A DNA stretch of 64,000 bases from Monomorium pharaonis (GCF_013373865.1 NC_050475.1:5967001-6031000); one strand, 5' to 3'. Numbered from the stretch's first letter, positions 47,401 through 62,351 are shown. Made by a program: numbers and translations. The notes: generated by a model not told the origin, from the sequence alone.

Positions 47401-50400
47401 GTTTATATTAAAATCTCTTTCTTTCGAATTTTATATTGCTCGCACTTGCAAATATTATGTTGCTTATGTGCGAATATAAAATTCAGACAATGGAAAATAA
47501 CGTTCTCAAACAGTTTGCATCATATGCGTTTACACATTTAAAGTTCGTTAAATTGCGTCTAGAAAAATATTATATATAGCAGCTCGGAATGCAAAGATAA
47601 CTGAGCAATATCTAAAAATTCTTTTCCGTCAAGAATTTATCATTGGAATTTATTGCACAGTCCATACATTGTTACGTGCAGTTGCATATTGCGCTGCGAT
47701 TATGCTATTTATAAACAGATGAAACTTGGGTGATAAAAAGCGTCCATTTTCAAACAGATTGCAATCCACGGTCGTACTTAATTGTTAAATAACTACAAGA
47801 AATGTATTCGTTTAATCTCTCGTTCTTTTTATTCTTATTAATTATTTTTTAATTTTTATTTCGTAAACTTTTACACTTTATTAATTCGAGAATAGTCACA
47901 CGGGACGTTTTTACATACCAGGGTTGGAAACTCACGTTACAACAAAACTTTCTACTTATCCAAAATTTATTTAAAGATTCTAAGACACAATTTAAATAGA
48001 AACAAATTACGATTTATGTATTCATTGTAGAAATTATCTCAAGATCGCAAAAAAAAAAGATTAGATGATTATTCTCAGGTTAAAGCAAGGATCATCATAT
48101 ATGTGGATAGTCTTGCTTCTTTTTATTGTTAAAAAAAAATTATTATACGTATGTTTATATATAAAATTTTGACATATCATGTCCGCGTAACTTTTCGTAT
48201 CTGATCGTAAACTTTCATCTTCTCAAATTTGTTTGATTATTGCGTCTTCTCGCTTGTCGATGATAGATGTCGGGTTCATCAGCTGTAAGACAATGTTTGC
48301 CTATAATTTGAAATCGATATCGTGAGTTCAGCTAGGAGCGACTCGTAGTCGAGCAACTTCCCGATACACACGCGGATGTGTCCGGAAATTTAACTCGCTC
48401 CTACACCAATGTTATCAATCGATGTTGAATAGTTTAGACGAGGTACCCAAAGCCAATCGGTAATCGGATTGGGTTGCACTCGGTCTAACGACTGACCCTT
48501 GAATAACTAAACTGCAAGAGACGCAGTCAGATTTTCATTCGTTATTTTTCGGCAAACGAATAATTTCATTATCTAATATCGCGACGGTATATCTCTACGT
48601 ACCTGTCGAATAGCAACTCTTCCGTGTAGCAAGCGTCCATTTCCGCCGACAGCTTTTTAATAACTTGAAATGTAGGATTAAGTTCGAGAATTGCTTTGAG
48701 CGTAAAAAGCCCTAGCAAAAAGCGAACGTTCGATCGAAGCGTCATTCAGCGAGACTTGATTTCAGATTGCAGAGGCATCCGCGATGAAAGAAATGCGATG
48801 GCAGGTTCCGGGACTTTTCCCGTACATCTTCCGTCGTACTTTCCATCGGATACAAGTGCTGGTGACTTTCATCCATCGACGTACCTGTTCGCAAGTTTTG
48901 CGAAATGGATGCGTGAGAGAAGTTCCGAAGCGCTTTCATATAACTCGTATATCGCGGCTGACATACGGGGGGGGGGGGGTTCAGTCTCTCGCTGCCGCGG
49001 GTGCTCGCTAGAAAGAAATCTCCCGCGAAAAGGTATTTGTCAATGAGCCCGAGCAAAAGGCACGCAGGCAAATGGATCTTGCGAACGAAAACCTGATGGA
49101 AATATATCATAATTCACGCCGATATGTCGAAGCCCCGTTAAACATGAGGCCTTGACATTTTTTCGAAACCCTTATTTATGAAAGGAAAGATCTAAATTTT
49201 GCGTGATTATTTAATTATTAAAATTATTTCTATACAGCTGTACAAAATGTGAAAATTATATTTCAACCTAAAACGACCGAGTTTGTATTATATTAATTTT
49301 TGTAACATTCCTCATCATGTTTAAACGTCCCTTATAAGTATTTTAATATAATCCAATAACAACAAATCTTCGGATTCGTATTTACAACTAAAGATTTTTA
49401 GACATTTCAGTAAAATTATTCTTTTTGTGTATTCACAAATAAAACACAAATTTTCGACTAAACGTGTGATATCAGTAAATAAATTATTACTACGTGCTAA
49501 AAGAACAAAGTATTAATTCTATTGTAATTTTTTATTAAATGTCTGTATTATGTTTCATATCAAGTTATTGCATTTATAATTAATAATTAATTATAATATT
49601 AACAGAATTATTAATTATTAACATAATAATTTATTAAATCAAGAGCAAAACTGCGCAAATAATTGCGCATGTTAAAGAGAAGATTTTCCTCTGGTTTCTT
49701 TTTGCTTAAAAGACAAAATTTTTGATTTGCTAGATCGCGATACTTCTTGCCTCTCACGTGACGGCTGCAAATTGCATACTTTACAAGGCTGACATAGTTC
49801 CCGCGCGTTGTTCTGTATTTCCAATAAACTTATGCAAATACGCGGACCATGCATCTCGCTCCACCGTCCGTCCGTCCGTTGAAAGCAAAGGAAGCTAAAC
49901 AACCTGTCGTAAGCCAGTTCCAGCGGAAGTACGTCGAATTCCCCGGCGGAGCATTCGTGCCACTTCACAATTTTCACGGCATTTATGTCCTTTGCCGTTT
50001 TCGTCGGGAATTTCCATGACAGACGCCCGATTCCGCCGAACAATGAATAAATCCCTGTGTTCCGCGACGTAAACCGATTCTTCGACATCCGCGATGATCG
50101 ATGTTATTAGGCAGCTGTTTAGCCCGGGCATGCAATACATGTCACTCGGCGGTAGGAACATGATTACGATCTTATCGAGGAACAGAATGACAAATTGTCC
50201 CTAACCCTTCAGGTGGGAGTTCAGCCCGTCGTCTGAACTTGTATCGAAAAAAAAAGGGCAAGCACGATTGCTCGCAACGTAACGTATTGCTCTCGCGAAT
50301 CTGGTCGTGTTCGCGATTAATCTTGATTAATCTTTCTGCTAGCAAGGTATTTTACAGTCTGTTTTACAAAGACAGTTTTTAGAAGAAAAAGTAAGGGATG

Positions 50401-52560
50401 AATGTATATATGTAACATGTATAATCAATCTTAAGATCTCTTCTAAAAGTTTCACGGGGAAAAAATTAGATTAGATGATTCAGCAAAGCTATAACTTACT
50501 GTGCGAATTCAACATCTATAATTAAGAAGATTTAATAGTTCAACGAGGGAGTTATGGCTGGAAGTAATTAACAGTTCTTAAATAAATTTCTTACTATAAT
50601 AAAAACTGCTAATTTAACAAGTTTTTTTCATTACAGAAGCAAAAATATATGAGTTTAGTTGGTTTTTTCAAATTTTAGTTACAAATTTTACTCTATATAT
50701 TTGCTAATTTTCGCAAAAAGTTGTCTTGCTGTATTAACAAATTTGCTACTACACAAATATGATTATAATCATTTGCGTTATATGTGCGTCGAAAGCTCGC
50801 CTTTGGCTCATACGTTCTCGCACTTGTGAACAATAGCCGACTCACCGCACTTGTTACACAATATACTATTATAATCATTAATTTTATTCAACTGTAAAAC
50901 TTCACTATTTCAGCACGGAAAACTGGCTATCTATATCACGGATGTAATTCTATTAAATTAATAAAGTTCTTGGTTGTTTCAACAATTTTTTTTCTATGAT
51001 TAAAACTGCTAGACACGAAAGTAATCGTGTATTTACTATAAGTTATTACGGTATCGAAAGTTGGTATCGAAAAGCTTTGAATTCGCTTTTACATCCATGC
51101 GGCCGAAAAGGCATTTGATAACGTTTTCATTTAACCGCAGCGTGCTTTCGCTTGGCGTGCACATATTTGTATATATTATCTCGTTGTTAAAAGCGAAATT
51201 GCTATGTAATTATCGAGTGAATGTTATGTTAATGACTTCGCTGGTAAATATTCGGGATAAAGCATTTCTATGCATGACCGCAGGCAACTTGAGCGCAAAC
51301 GAAAAGCAGCCGCCGGAAATAATGCGAATCGATCGAAAGTTTCGCAAAGCGTAATACCGAACTCGACGACGCAAAAAGCTTCTAATGCGAAACTTCTTCC
51401 TATCCAGCTCCATCGGCTGTTTACCCCGTGACGCTTTATCAGACTCGGCGTGGCGCGATAATTGCCAGAACGTTAAACTACTTGTTGCACGACGGCAAAT
51501 TTCAATTTCAATTCACGGCGGATGGAATCTCACTTTGGCGAATATAATCGATATCGGCACGCTCGGATATGTCTCTCCAACGGAATTCATTTCGCAAAAA
51601 TTCACCATTCGCAGAATTCGCGAAGAGAAGTCAAGAAGAATTGATGACCGTCTAATGCGGCGGTTTAAGTATCAAAAAGCGCCAAAGAGAATGGCTTTAA
51701 GAATGAAGCTCTGAACGATTAGAGAATGAACTGAATAGAGAACTTCTTTCTTATCTCACAATCGACTTTCTTATGTGTCACGTAACGTGCAATCATCTTT
51801 ATATTCAATTCATATTCAAACATATTCATATTCAGTTTTTTTATTAATCTTTAGTTATTACTTTAGTGATTATAGTTTTCTGCTGATTCTCTGGAACGCG
51901 AAACGCTATTACAGTGGATTCCTTTTATAAACGATTTTCTGGGTCAAAACGTCACTGCACTGGCTCTTTTCTGTACCTCGGAGCCTCATTGCTATCAGAC
52001 AGGAATGCCTCAATTGTTTGGACCTACGTTTGTTCATCAAAATAACGTTCGCATTTTTTAGTCGCATTCCATATAGTAGTACGGAATTCGCGTTCAACTC
52101 AGTATAGCCAAAAGATTAAATTTAAAAAATACATACACTACGCGTTCATCCAAGAATAGAATAATCTAAAAATAATATTCTACCAAAAAATCTGTGATCT
52201 TACAGAACTGATGCATAAAAAATCAGAATTGCATTATCGAGTAACATTTTATGTGTTCAATGCAAGAAAAGATTATATATTTGTATCCGGAGCAGTGGAT
52301 GACTTCTTATCGATTCGAACCTCTTTGGAATGCGTCAGACTCTCCTACCCTTACAGGACTTGCAAGAATGAGGCAGAGAATGGGGAAGTGAAAATACCGA
52401 TCGAGCATAAAGTACGCGTGCCGGACAGCTCTCTTCCAGATTAAGCGCAATTTTAGAGCGCAAGTTTCTGTTGATAATAATAAAATTCCAACAGGATGAT
52501 CTCAAATTTATCGCATTTTTTTCATAAAGCAAACAATTTTTTTTTTATTGTTGCCTCCTT
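47401..52560. other. Alternating AT-rich DNA and GC-richer islands, no supported gene
   Basis: GC-richer patches at about 48250-49110, 49700-50250, 51060-51720 and 52210-52450 alternate with AT-rich DNA. The longest open frame (138 codons, minus strand, 49672-50088) overlaps another in a different frame and matches no family I recognise. A run of 13 G lies at 48967-48979. Confidence 0.45.
48967..48979 (+). repeat. Run of 13 G
   Basis: This homopolymer lies in ACATACG13TTCAG, inside a GC-richer island. Confidence 0.95.
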
Positions 52561-53741
52561 CCAAAAACATATTAAAATCCATTAAAACTGTAATATACAA
52601 TTTCAACAGAAGTTATTTAAAAATTCCGTCAAATATTTTCGGATATAAAAATGTCGGAAATTTTTAATAATTTTAAATAATTTGGGGAAAGATAGTTGGC
52701 TTTTTATAATTATTTCTTCTTGAAGTATTATGGATAAAGGCAGAAAATGCAATGGTCTGAGGCACATTTTATCTTTTATGATAACATGTTAAGGTTAACA
52801 TTCGCTTCGTAACGTTGCTTATTACACCTTTATGCTACGCTAACAAACTTCTAACGAAGCAACGATGTTACACTTCCTGTTTGTAATACATGAAACAACG
52901 CCCACCATAAACGAGATCTGAAGTGCATTGTGTAAACTTAATCTACAATGTACACCTAAAGCCACAAATTCTTCATTAACACGTTAACGTAAACCAATTT
53001 TTTATGTATTCACAATATATATTGTGTGTATTATAATTATATCATAATTATTTATAAAAATGGCATTACGAAGTAATTGATCTGTCAGTTTAGCAACTTT
53101 GTCGTTCTATATTAATTGATATTTAGTATATTAAATAAATATATTAAATTATTATTATTATTATTATTAAATATTAATAAAATATAATTCCAGACTTAAA
53201 ATGCATTTTAATGTGTTTAATGTTAATTTAAATAAAAATAAAATTTCATTAAATTCTCTCTCTCTCTCTTTCTCTCTCTCTCTTGTGCAAACTACTTGTG
53301 AAATATGCAAAATGATCAAAGTTGGGATATGTCAATTTATTTATTTTATCAATAATTTATTCTCTTCCGATTATTAATTATGAAGGGCAAGATTAAAAAT
53401 AGCGCAACTAATTCATTAATGATTTGTTTCCATGAATTGAGTATGCAATAGATTTGAATACAAATTGATGTAATCAACTCTTATGCTTTATTTTGATATA
53501 ATCAATACAATATATCAAATTTAATTCGCCGATTTATCTTTCACATTTTCTTTCTCTTTAAGAACATTATTCTTTCAATATTATGTATTTAAACTTTTAT
53601 TTCTCAACTTCTTTTTATATGTGATAACATAAAGCTCTTCTATATTTAGTATAATTAAGTTTATTTTAATAATACGAATAATAAATTTAATAATACAAAT
53701 AATGTATGGTGTGCTAACAAAAATACTTGGATCTAATTATT

Positions 53742-53745
<4 letters not shown>

Positions 53746-53791
<46 letters not shown>
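53746..53791 (+). repeat. (AG)n microsatellite
   Basis: About 23 uninterrupted AG units. Confidence 0.97.
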
Positions 53792-53794
<3 letters not shown>

Positions 53795-56700
53795 GCGCTG
53801 TAATCACGCTGTGTTTCTAATTGTGATCAAATTACGTCACAGCCGAACGTGGACCATTGTCCTTCAAATATCATATACATAAATTTCTTTATAAATTATC
53901 TACTTAGAAAATACTTATTAAATTTAAAATATAGTTTAATGAATATTTAAATGATAATGTAGAAATAATATTAGAAATCATATCAAAATATTCCAATATT
54001 TGCACATTTCAATCGGAAATTAAATTAAATGAAATATTCAATCATTTTCAAGTATACATCTTTTGATCATCTTAAATAAATAACAGCTTTTCCAAATAAC
54101 ATACGTTTTCTCGAGCGTACATGGGGTACAGTTTAATCGTCTAACACGCTTATAGCCTCGTAACGTTCTGCCGCGGACATGTAACAGGATGCAATTCCTC
54201 CTCGTGAACTACACGAGTTTCTAACGTGCCATTTCTAAAGTTTCAAAGCTAGTGTGCCACGATTTAATGTATCGCGTCGTTATTTGAGAATTGTTACATT
54301 AAGAAGATTGTTATACTTAGATAGCACTTCTATCGGCAGTAATTTTCATTCAAAGATCCTTCAAGAAGGTACTATTATAATATGCTATTCACTAGCGATG
54401 ATTACCGTCCCTTGTCAGATTCGACGCATCACTATTCGCATCAAAATTGGAAATGAAAAATCAGCAATTTTATTTCGATAAAAGAGAAGATAAAACATCT
54501 AAGGCAACAAAAAACCAATTTAAAAAGAAGATCGATCTTGATTTGTGAATTATATTGATTGTGTATGTATCGTAATTTTGCAATTGCAATTTGAATGTAT
54601 TGTTAAATTAATTAATTTTTCAAACCGTTAAGCACTCATCTTTTTAACGAAAAAATACAATTAACTATATTATTTTTATCGTTTGCAATTTAATTTAATA
54701 TTAATTAATGAATCGAAAACATTTGTTTTTATATTAGTATTGTATACCAGACATCTTTTCACATTAACAATTGTAAGTAATTAGTTTCAATATAAACAAA
54801 TTTAATTGCATTTTTATACGTTTTGCAATCAAAAGCTAATTGGATCAGACTTTGATAAAATAAATGAGAAACTCCTAATGTATCTCTATATTTTCGATAT
54901 TAAACTTTGGTATTTATTCGGTATTTCTATTAATATTTGCAGTTTTATAATAATGAATATGATCTTTTTAGCAAGTATTTTTTTAATCTATATATGTATA
55001 TATTTCATAATCTATATGATACATTTATGTAATAATACTCCACTCTAAAATTATATGTCAAACAAATATCAAGATTGTTCAAATAAATTATTATATATTT
55101 GAATGTACTTTAATAATACAGAGTTGAGAATATTAAATTTCAGTAAAAGTATTAAAAAAATATTAATCAACTGTATAGCATATAACGATTTGTCTGCAAC
55201 GTAGTTTACTAAAAGAACAGAATATAAAACGCGATTAACACCCAAAGTCAATTCATAACAATGTATTGTCTTTTATTATCATTGATTTAAAAAATATTCG
55301 CGTTACACGAGATTGTATATGAATGTACACAGATGTATATTTATTGTTAAATGACATATTTATTTTTGATTGATTATCAATAATTTGTTTTAAAAAAAAT
55401 TAAAAATATACAATAAAAAAAAATAATTTTGTTAAAAACAGTTTAGAATTTAAATTTAAAAGTAAAATTCCCCAAATTTTTCTGAGTTTCCAAAAAATTT
55501 CATGATTTTCAAAAATAAAAAAGAAATTTCCGAAAAATTCCCTGAAAATTTCAGGGTTTTTCCGGTTTTTCTGAATAATACATGTCGGGAATGCTTTGTT
55601 TCGTATAAACGTTATGTCGAAACGAATTTGGAAAAGCATTGATTTTCCAATTTTTTGATGAAAAAATGATTTGAGGTGAAAGAATTCACGAATAGATGGA
55701 AAACTGCGAGAAACAGGAGCCTATATAAAACGTGAACTCTACGTAAAGCTAAATCGACTGTCGCATCAGTTTTATCTCCCGCTGTCACCTGCTGACATAC
55801 CTGAGAAAGAGATTCTGACGTGACCCCCTCCGTTGATGTTCCATTCGTAGATACTTGAAACTTCGCAGATAACTGTCTACAGAATGTTCTCCCAGGCAAC
55901 GCTTAGGCCGCATTAGCGAGGACCGCGAAAGATCTACAAGCGCAAATCTCATAATATGTTTGAGAGCAAATGAATTATACACCACTTACGGAATAATGCC
56001 CGCACGTAATCATAATAGGAAGCCATGAGATTTATAGTATCCCGCCATGGATTTATGTTGTGTTCACCATCGGCCCTTCACACAATCGTATAACACGATA
56101 CAGAAAAGAATTAAAGTACTTTATCGTACAGCTATTACAATCCACTATCAAAATACATGATCCGGGATAGCTATAAAAACATTATTTGTTTGTTATCCCC
56201 TGAATTACGGCGCTCTCGTACTTAATCGTAGCATCACGCAAACAGATTTATGGCCTTTTTGTCTGTAAAATTTATCCTGTAATGGATAATTTTATCTCTT
56301 CTCTGTTTGCTCGTACAATCAATATTATTTTTTTAAACAAAAATATTTTATTATCTTAATATTTAACATTAATATTTAATCTAATAATAAATTAGTTTAA
56401 AGTTATGTAATTTAAAGTTATGTCAACAATTCGGATTCAATTCGGAAATAAAATTTTGTCGATTCAATTTGATTTCAAATTCAAATTAAAACAAGAAACA
56501 AAGTTCAATTCGGTTTAATTGATCAAAAAATTCTATAGTAATGGCACTAATTAATTAATAGAATTATTTTTACAAACTTGCGTTTTACATTTACAAATTG
56601 TTTCAACCAGGCTTTTTTTTCGTTATAATCAAAGTGTAAAAGAAGGGAAATCTAATGGGGGAATAATTTGAAGGACAACTACGCAGACGTTTTGCGGTTT

Positions 56701-58534
56701 CTTTTTTATGAAACAATAGTATACAGATATCTATAATAAATTACATTCGTAATAATTTGTATTGATGTTCTTTACAGAAATATATATAGATCGGTGAAGT
56801 CGCGTATCGCATTTTCTTGTCGTAATTTGGTCTCACGTGATCCATCGCACGATCGCTAGATTTATATTGAAACATAAGTCCCTCGTGTGTAAGCTCGGCT
56901 TGAATAGCTAACGGCTTGAATGCCACGCATCATATGTTCGCAATTAAACGTTTTAAATTATGCGGCGCATTGACACATTTTCATTCATTGCCGGTAAAAT
57001 TAATCAAAAATCGATGGTAGCTGGCAATGTTATTAACTTCGGAAAATTTATGTCATAATTTATGTAATTTTATTCGTGATAAATGTAAAGTTATTATTAC
57101 TTCGTGTATATTTAAATATTAATAAAACGTCAATTTCTGATATAATTATTAATGAGAATTGTTTCCAACAAAAAAGAATTAACTTTGTAATTAATATTGT
57201 TATTGCCGGACGACATCTTTTGCAATTTCATACGCAACTCCGTAGCGTCTGTTGCCAGCACGTAGAAGTTCCTTGTGGTATAACAACTTTGCTATAAATA
57301 CGATTTTACGTCGCTGCGATTTAAAGTTCAAATAATTTGTAATTTGCAATTCACTTAGAACACAGGCCAATTAAAAGGTTGCACTTGTTGGTAATTTCCT
57401 GAATTAAATTTTTATTCCGGTTTTAAACGGCACGAATGCGAGTCGGAGGAATGTAGAGTCGGATTGTGAACGGTGCGTTTAACAGAATGCAATGTAATTC
57501 ACAAGAACCATCATCTCGTGTACCTTGTCTGCAAAGGATTCTACTCTTTCACGTTTATCACGACTGTTTTACTACTTGTGTATTCAGTTTTACATGATGC
57601 GCCAACACAGTAACATTTATCCATCTACGAGTCGTTGTTACTCGATATCTTGCATTCAAACTACAGCAAAGTACCTCAAGTCGTTGAAAATCTAGGAAAA
57701 TGCAGCACAATTACCACATGTTTATTCCTTATTCATAACTAGTTTAAATGTTGAGGTATGTGTAAAGGAGAACCGTTTACTTCGATGGAAACTATAAATA
57801 GATAATGCAATTTTCTTAGGTTTCAATAATTTTGCAAAACTGTGTATTGATATATTTAATTATTATCTTTTAACTTATTACATGTAAATAATAAATGATA
57901 AATTCGTAGAGCGTTTAATGAGAATTACCGATGATTAACATATATAAAATATCTATTTATGATACAAATAAATTTGAAATTTTTCAATTCTATTAATATT
58001 TAAATTATCCAGATTATTATAATTACTAACTTTAAATACCTAAACCATAATTATTTTAAACAATTTAAATAGTATATTATATGTTCAGGTACTGTAAATA
58101 TCACATGAGATATATAAGAGAATAAATACGTCGTTAATAAACAAATTCAAATAATAATTCATAAATTAATAAAATAATTAATATATTATATGCTTGTAAA
58201 AAAATAATTAATAAAATTGATTTATACTGAGCGCGTAACTAGTAAAAATCATTATAAGTATTACATATTACACATGTACCTTAAAAAAAATAAACGGTGA
58301 AAGTAAATTGATCAATTTAATCACACATGTTTATATATACTACAACAAAAATAATAGAAAAATTTCAGAAAATGTTATAAATTTGATCACAAAAAATTAC
58401 AAATCAAAAAAAGCATTATAGTGTATATTGAGAGGTTTCCATCGAAAATTGAAACAATTTCTCCTTTGCTACAATATAGACGTTATACTTCTCGCAGCTA
58501 TTAGAATTTTAATATAAATCATCTTGGTAACTGT

Positions 58535-58730
58535 GGCAAAAATCAAGATTTTCATATTGTATAATTTAAACAACCGAAGAATAAGCTTCGAGGAAAATAG
58601 TTTCTTTTTCGCTAAAATTATAAACACTCTTCCATGCGGTAATTGAAATTTTGACATAAAACATTTCCGTGACGCAAATCATAAAATTTTCATATTGTAT
58701 AATAACCGAGAAATAAGATTTCATTATTTC
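58535..58730 (+). repeat. Diverged tandem duplication, about 138-bp period
   Basis: TTTTCATATTGTATAAT occurs at 58549 and 58687. Each copy is preceded by a CAAA-ATCA block and followed by an AACCGA-GAA-ATAAG block. Indels separate the copies. Confidence 0.7.
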
Positions 58731-58990
58731 ATTATTCTCGATATGCTTTTTATCAAAATTCTTTTCACCGGATCAAAGTGTAAGAACTCTATGTTTTTAT
58801 ATTCCATAGATTAGCTAATTTTTTTTTTCTAAAAAAACATCGCTACGTGCATCTTTTATAAAATAAATTGTAGTAAAATTATGTTAAAATATGTTAACAA
58901 TGCAACATTTCCTGATCCCGTTTAATAAACGACTATCTAACGTACAACCTCCAGTTTAATTACATTCGTTTCCTATTTCATCGAGATGTT

Positions 58991-61726
58991 GGTTTTGTTA
59001 GCAATTAAAAACTCACACTAGGCCATGGAAACTGTAATTGCCGCGCAAATAATTCTCCATAATTTGCGTAGGGATAATTAAAGACGGAGGATAAGATCTG
59101 TTCTGGCCCCAACAATGCGGGCGGACACGCTCGGTCCCATTCGTTGTCCTTATAACTGTTTTACGGCGTCTATCTATAAACCGAGAGAGAATTTACGTTG
59201 CCCGTGGAACTTCGCACCACTTTTTACGTCGCGCGATCGTAAAAACGACGTCGTCCCGAGGATGAATTTACCCTGCCAAAGCCTCCATCGTCGTTTAACT
59301 CCAGCCATCTCGAGGCTGCCATTTGTTAACATACACATATATCGCGTTACGTCTTGTGCCTTTATTTTTTTTTCTACAAATTTAAAGCTGACTTAAATAT
59401 TCCTGGAGGCAAGTCTCTACAAATAGGAAGCGAAATAAAAATATTGCTCGACGTATGCACGTTTGTGAGATATTTTCTGCTTCTTTTCATATCCCGCATA
59501 AAATAAGCGCCATAGAAATAAGCCACTCTTAGCAAAATCCTTGCTGAGTTAGAAGACGCTTGATGGAAAAAAATAGGAATTCGTTCCAACTATTATCTTG
59601 TCAATGTCTTCGCTGGCTGCAGATCTCGGAGACATCTCCCCGCGAGTAGAAATATCATAACTGTTCAAGAATACACATGCAATGTAATGAAATTGGAAGC
59701 AAGACAAAAATATTACTTGACAAATGTGCACACGTTTTGCAAAGGTATCTGCCACTTCTCGTATTCAACGTACGTATTACTCTTGAAAAAAAAGCCAATT
59801 CTTTAACAACGTCGTTCGTCTTTTCCTGCATAAAATAGTTAAATTCCATAAATCTGATAGAAGAATTTCAAGTCGACAAATGTTATACATTATAGAAAAA
59901 CATTCGCAATAGCAATCTGTTGCAATTATTTCATCAATATATTTGCTGTTTAATAATCAACTTAAAGAAAGTTCTATTTATGTTTGTTTGCAAGATATCT
60001 TCTGGTTTTCACACTCAAGATAGATGATACGCGTCCTTATTATTCCACACGCGATTTTAAGTTCATTAGCGCTTGCCAGTGGAAACAGAACTAACATAGC
60101 AATCTGTTGGCGCAATTACCAATCTGTACGCCAATTTACCGAGGGACTATAACTCAGAGTCGTGATTCAGTGCTTAAAAGGCAAATTATCTTTCAGAATG
60201 GCTCTCGCAAATACGCGCGAAACGCTCTATAAAATTCGCACGGCCCCATCAAAACTGGAAACGGTAACACTCCTCGTGAGAATGTATTCTGGAGAACTGA
60301 ATGGCGAAGAGACTCTCGCAGCTGCAATTCCCCCAGTGCTAGTCACAAATACATGAGTGCATCGCCGGCAAATCTCCAATTCCCACTCAGCGCGATATAG
60401 CGATACATTACGAATAAACTTGAAAAGACGGCGCGGGTGGATTATTCAATAATAATTGCTTGAAGCAGACAAATCTGGGAAATGGAGCGAGACGGACTGT
60501 CGGACTAATCATGGACAAAACGTGTCCAACTCGCCGTAGTGACAAAATTATTTTAAAAAATTCTCTAGATTGCGAGAAGCTCAAGGTAAAAATAATTTAA
60601 GCGAAACAGCCTGATTTACGTAAGGTGCGAAAATTTCATCTGTAAATTACCCTTCTTCTCACAATCACCCAATGCAAAATAAATTTTGTAAAAAAATTGC
60701 TTTAACTGCATTATAAAATGTTTCTAGAAAAATTTAAAATAATTTAAAGAAGTATAAACAGAGAAAGAGAGAAAGAAAAATTAATGATAGCGTGTCAACG
60801 TGCACTGATAAAAAGTCTGTCTCGATTCGGCAATTAAATCCTACCTGTAGTTTACATTCGATGTGTGATGTGACACGTGTCTCATATTTATACATTGTGT
60901 CTGCTTCATTCTTAATATATATTTACATTTTACTTACTTGAGAAATCTCACGAATCGAGAGACTGCTTTACGGCCTGTTCGTTGGACAGTTTGTTAAATC
61001 GGCGAGGCTGCGTTATCAGTTCATTGTAATGTGCTACCACACGGCAAGAATCCAAAACATGCTTTCGAGAATTACGGTAAGTCCCCACTTGAAAGATAGA
61101 CGGATAGATCTTCGTGACTGCGGAATGTATCAGAAACGTCGCCATTCTTGTCATCCACAAATTCTTTGATTAATTGATAAATCAAAACAAATTTTCAAAA
61201 CCAATTCTCTTCCTCTTTGTTATTTGACAGAAAGTTTAGCTAATATTTACAGGCAATATAATAAGTAAAATTAGATCAATCTTTCAATCTCCAATTTGGA
61301 TATTTATAAATTTTAGGGTATAATTGCATTTTTTTAAAATACATCTAATTTTATTTTAATTATTTCATTTAATTCAAGAATAAAAACTGTACTTTAATAA
61401 AGACCATTATCTTGGTTAAAATATATTTTATATTTAATCGATCGAAAGAAATATAATTGCAAAAAAATAGCAATAGTTCTGAAACATTTCGCAGAGTCGA
61501 CCAATGTAATTAATCTTCCCATGCGAGAATTCGTTCAATTAAAAGAAAAACATGTGAGAACATAATTATAAAGAAGTATTATCAAAATTAAAATATATAA
61601 TATTAAGACAATAATTCAAAATGTTAAAAATATATAAAAAAGAACTATAATTTTCCATAGTTCAAAGACTCTCGGAATAATAAGTAAGTATGACAGACCC
61701 CTCTCCCAATCTTCTCATTGAAGCTC
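58991..61726. other. Intergenic stretch before the alkaline phosphatase 3' end
   Basis: GC-richer patches at about 59090-59340 and 60130-60530 lie in AT-rich DNA. Open frames of 60-93 codons show no domain. Apart from the direct repeats at 59421-59760, nothing was recognised. Confidence 0.55.
59421..59760 (+). repeat. Pair of diverged direct repeats, about 270 bp apart
   Basis: Copy 1 (59421-59488) and copy 2 (59691-59758) share, in order, AAATAGGAAGC / AAATTGGAAGC, a CAAAAATATT-type block, TTGACAAATGTGCACACG / TCGACGTATGCACG, and TCTGC-TTCT. They sit in a moderately GC-rich patch with no gene. Confidence 0.65.
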
Positions 61727-61732
61727 TTTATT
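61727..61732 (-). terminator. Candidate poly(A) signal for the alkaline phosphatase gene (AATAAA on - strand)
   Basis: TTTATT on the + strand is AATAAA on the - strand, 620 bases past the stop codon at 62352-62354. It lies close to where GC-rich sequence changes to AT-rich. Confidence 0.45.
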
Positions 61733-62351
61733 AAAAGAGCTTTAGTCATTAGCGTAAAGTTTGTGGAGCTTTTGGGCAATCTCTCAGACGAGAACTCGTA
61801 TCAATTAAATTATTATACATAAAGCAAAAGTACACGACTATGTTCCGAGACACGTGAGAATCGCATGAGAGGACTAAAAAAGGGGGATACGCCGTTTTAT
61901 CTCAGCGACGATGTCACGTGGCGCATCGTACGAATTCGTCGTCGGTTTGTCAGCCGTCGCGTTCTCACGCGAGGTGAAGATGAAGGATACGCCTTTCTTC
62001 GAGGGGACCCTCGCGACGGAATCCTTCCCATTACCGACTCTCCGCGCGAGGGTCCTCCACGCTTTACTCTCGCACCAATACTCGATGATCCTCGTAGCGT
62101 ATGGTTGCTGGGCAACGATCCATTTAACGGTTCACCGAGAAACGCGATCACTACTCGTTCGGAACGAGGCACTCTCGAAGGGGTTCCTGTGTACCCCATC
62201 AAATTTACACTGCGGTCGCTCCGTCGACCATTATTATGCGTCCGCGTCGCGTTCAGGACGCCGGTATCCCGTGGCTTCTCCGCGCTGTCATGTATCTCCG
62301 ACGTCACACAGGGGGCCGCTCTCCTCCTTGGACGCGGGAGAAAGGAGCGCA
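61733..62351 (-). other. Probable alkaline phosphatase 3' UTR
   Basis: This GC-rich sequence follows the stop codon on the - strand, with composition continuous with the coding exon. Open frames on both strands here (159 codons -, 201 codons +) have no recognisable family and are taken as by-products of the GC-rich composition. Confidence 0.45.

Larger units (their letters stand above)
52561..58990. other. AT-rich gene-free stretch
   Basis: No coding sequence was recognised. It contains a CT repeat (about 53256-53284), a GA repeat (53746-53791) and a diverged tandem duplication near 58535-58730. Confidence 0.65.

Noticed and set aside
49672..50088. 138-codon - strand frame
   Set aside because: It has mixed composition and overlaps an 88-codon frame in another register. 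No family was recognised and no splice partners were found. It is kept only as a note in the region entry.
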